From NCBI RefSeq assembly GCF_019195455.1, contig NZ_JAIMBW010000002.1, forward strand, positions 1-16,240: a DNA stretch of 16,240 nt, given 5' to 3'. Shown here piece after piece: positions 14,452 to 16,240 of the stretch (its first letter is position 1; each line of letters begins with the position of its first letter). Origin of the DNA: Gymnodinialimonas phycosphaerae. Lineage in GTDB: Bacteria; Pseudomonadota; Alphaproteobacteria; Rhodobacterales; Rhodobacteraceae. Made by a program: the position numbers and the translations under genes. Under the pieces are notes generated by a model, which worked only from the letters and a program-made list of their open reading frames with translations, did not search any database and was not told the DNA's origin.

Positions 14452-15468
14452 ATGGCAAAACGCAAACGATTGAGCCCGGCAATGATCGCGGGGCAGGGGA
14501 CAGATCAGGCTCTAACGGGGGCATTAGACCCTATTTCCAACCCACCGATCGCCCGTGTTGCAGGCGACGCGGCCTCCCATGCCGCCGTTCAGGAACTGGC
14601 CGATGAACTGACCCGCGCCCGCGTCGAGGGGCGGTTGGTCCAAGACATCGCGCTGGATCAGATCGACGAGACCCACCTGACCCGCGACCGGATTGCGACC
14701 GATGCCTCAGACATGGCGGCGCTGGAGGCCTCTATTGAGGCGCGGGGGCAGCAGATGCCGATCGAGGTGGTGGATCTGCGCGGCAGCAGCGAAGCGGTAG
14801 CGCATGGAACTCAAGCCAAGCGTTTCGGGTTGATCTCTGGCTGGCGCAGGCTCGCGGCGATCAAGCGGTTGGCCGACCGGGATCCAGATCGCTTTACCAC
14901 CGTCCGCGCCGTCCTGCGCCGTCCTGACACCGCCGCCGAGGCTTACCTTTCGATGGTCGAGGAGAACGAGCTGCGTGTGGGGCTGTCCTATTATGAACGC
15001 GCGCAAGTCGCCGCGCGGGCCAGTGACATGGGGGTGTTTGAAGGCTCTGCCGAGGCGGTCCAGAACCTGTTTCCCACCGCGTCCAAGGCGAAGCGGTCGA
15101 AGATTAACGCCTTCGTTCGCCTGTTCCGCGTGCTTGACCCGGTGCTGACCTTCCCCGAAGCGATCCCGGAGCGATTGGGCCTGCGTTTGGCCAAGGCGCT
15201 TGATGCGGGGCAGGGGGCGCTGCTCTACAAGGCCCTGTCGGCGGTCCGTGCCGAGACGGCCCAAGAGGAGCAGGCCCGGATCGAGAAGGTCTTACAGGCA
15301 AATTCAGGCTCTAAAACGCCTAATAGGGTCGTGCACGCTTCTTATCCGGGGGGGGTGGAGTTGAGCCAAACCCGGGGAGGGCTGAAACTGAGTGGGCCGG
15401 GAGTGACCGCCGAGTTGCAACGGGATTTGGAAACCTGGCTCGCCGCGCGCCAAAAGACCGCGCCCTAG
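14452..15468 (+). CDS. parB: ParB-type plasmid partition protein
   Basis: 338 residues. ATG 14452 has a strong AGGAGGGG site just upstream; the open frame extends back into parA but that part is out-of-frame parA sequence. A basic N-terminus (MAKRKRL) is followed by a ParB/RepB-like domain: LDQIDETHLTRDRI (~68-81), LEASIEARGQQMPIEV (91-106), the arginine patch SGWRRLAA (129-136), and ENELRVGLSYYERA (171-184), then a helix-turn-helix region around 190-250 and a C-terminal dimerisation-type tail. It binds parS and loads around it, stimulating ParA. The arginine patch is SGWRR rather than GERR, as in plasmid RepB/ParB variants. Its stop codon directly abuts a parS-like palindrome. It lies downstream of parA, probably in one transcript. 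Confidence 0.92.
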   Translation: MAKRKRLSPAMIAGQGTDQALTGALDPISNPPIARVAGDAASHAAVQELADELTRARVEGRLVQDIALDQIDETHLTRDRIATDASDMAALEASIEARGQQMPIEVVDLRGSSEAVAHGTQAKRFGLISGWRRLAAIKRLADRDPDRFTTVRAVLRRPDTAAEAYLSMVEENELRVGLSYYERAQVAARASDMGVFEGSAEAVQNLFPTASKAKRSKINAFVRLFRVLDPVLTFPEAIPERLGLRLAKALDAGQGALLYKALSAVRAETAQEEQARIEKVLQANSGSKTPNRVVHASYPGGVELSQTRGGLKLSGPGVTAELQRDLETWLAARQKTAP

Positions 15469-15486
15469 GGTTTCGCATGCGAAACC
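15469..15486. other. parS-like 18-bp palindrome, site 4 (abuts parB stop)
   Basis: GGTTTCGCATGCGAAACC is a perfect palindrome differing from sites 1 and 3 only in the central pair of bases. It begins at the base after the parB stop and ends 19 bp before the next gene. Confidence 0.7.
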
Positions 15487-15505
15487 TCTTCGCTAAGACG
15501 TCGCG

Positions 15506-16240
15506 ATGACCTCTGATCTCGCCATTATCATCCCGCATTTCAACGACGTGGACCGCCTTACGCGGTGCCTTGCCGCATTGGAACCCCAGGACCGGACAGG
15601 CGTGGAGGTGGTGGTTGCCGACAATGCCTCGACGCAGGATCTGGAGGGCGTCAAGACGCGCTTCGATTGGGTGCAATTCGTTGTGCAGCCTGAGGCCGGG
15701 GCAGGGCCGGCCCGCAACGCGGGCGTCGCGGCCAGCACGGCACCTTGGTTGGCGTTTCTGGACGCGGATTGCGTGCCCGGGCCCGATTGGGTTTCGCGGG
15801 CGCTACACAACACGTTGGGTCGCCCGGAAATCGTGACAGGCGGCCGCGTCGAGGTGTTCGATGAAACCCCGCCGCCACGCTCGGGCGCCGAGGCGTTCGA
15901 GACGGTCTTCGCCTTCGATCAAGAGGGCTATATTCGCGACAGGGGGTTTTCGGTAACCGCCAATCTGGTCGCATCGCGCGCGATGTTTGACCGGACAGGG
16001 CCGTTTCTGGTGGGGGTTTCGGAGGATCGGGACTGGTGCCTTCGGGCGACGGCAAAGGGCGCCCATCTTTTCTATGCGCCAGATCTGAGGGTGGGCCATC
16101 CCACGCGGACCGATTGGCCGTCGCTGGAGCGGAAGTGGCAACGGATGAACTATGAGACCTTTGGCTTTTATCTGCGCAATGCGCGGTTCGTCCTCGCCGC
16201 CCGCGGGAAATGGGGGCTGCGTGCGTTTCTGATGCCGTTA
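15506..16240 (+). CDS. Family 2 glycosyltransferase, 3' end outside window
   Basis: 245 residues are visible from ATG 15506 (MTSDLAIIIPHFNDVDRLTRCL), still open at the right edge. GT-A motifs: VVVADNAST (~36-43), PEAGAGPARNAGVAA (62-76), the metal-binding DADC (86-89), and the acceptor-side EDRDWCLRATAKGAHLFYAPD with the catalytic ED. The region after ~215 (KWQRMNYETFGFYLRNARF) looks like the start of membrane-associated C-terminal helices. It likely adds a sugar to a lipid-linked exopolysaccharide or O-antigen precursor at the inner membrane; the sugar is unknown. The ribosome-binding site is weak (TAAGACG). It lies 37 bp after parB with a parS-like palindrome in the gap, so ParB spreading could affect its promoter, or it may be read through from parAB. 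Confidence 0.88.
   Translation, partial: MTSDLAIIIPHFNDVDRLTRCLAALEPQDRTGVEVVVADNASTQDLEGVKTRFDWVQFVVQPEAGAGPARNAGVAASTAPWLAFLDADCVPGPDWVSRALHNTLGRPEIVTGGRVEVFDETPPPRSGAEAFETVFAFDQEGYIRDRGFSVTANLVASRAMFDRTGPFLVGVSEDRDWCLRATAKGAHLFYAPDLRVGHPTRTDWPSLERKWQRMNYETFGFYLRNARFVLAARGKWGLRAFLMPL

Noticed and set aside
1..16240. Searches by eye for tRNA, rRNA, insertion sequences, transposases and CtrA boxes (TTAA-N7-TTAA)
   Set aside because: No convincing example seen on either strand; only isolated TTAA half-sites occur.

Overview
The window looks like part of an extrachromosomal replicon (plasmid or chromid) of a marine-type alphaproteobacterium, most likely a Rhodobacteraceae/Roseobacter-group member. 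The evidence is high GC with matching codon use, a RepA-type (RPA family) initiator divergent from a parAB pair, a capsid-spike-base protein of the Rhodobacter gene-transfer-agent type, and several glycosyltransferases. From recall of the literature, roseobacter 'biofilm plasmids' with RepA-type replication carry polysaccharide genes, and this layout fits that theme; plasmid identity cannot be proven from the window alone.

Left part (1-7.8 kb), surface and particle proteins. After the tail of an unidentified gene (1-141) comes a 1219-residue extracellular-type protein built of a parallel beta-helix, a PKD-like domain and three LamG-like domains (279-3938). The last two LamG modules are a nearly perfect 711-bp-period duplication. 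It converges on a two-gene operon on the minus strand: an 86-residue spike-base protein (7527-7787) and a 1185-residue spike or fibre protein (3970-7527), coupled by a one-base stop/start overlap. This resembles the RcGTA head-spike pair (rcc01079/rcc01080) without any other phage or GTA gene nearby.

Middle part (8-11.1 kb): a rhomboid intramembrane protease, an intact family 2 glycosyltransferase, then two convergent genes that have both lost their 3' ends at one junction near 10430: an unrecognised gene fragment (+) and a rhamnosyltransferase-like family 2 glycosyltransferase (-). This looks like the scar of a single deletion.

Right part (11.2-15.5 kb), replication and partition. repA (minus) has a 35-bp tandem repeat array at its 3' end, with degenerate relatives of the repeat core at its 5' side. 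Between repA and parA lie a perfect DnaA box, three adjoining 22-bp iterons and an A-rich stretch, the presumed oriV. parA and parB read rightwards. Four copies of a palindrome related to GGTTTCGCGCGCGAAACC (10767, 11145, 14340, 15469) surround rep/par and are the best candidates for the ParB-binding centromere (parS); one lies inside glycosyltransferase coding sequence. Another family 2 glycosyltransferase begins right after parB and runs off the window, so polysaccharide genes flank the replication module on both sides.
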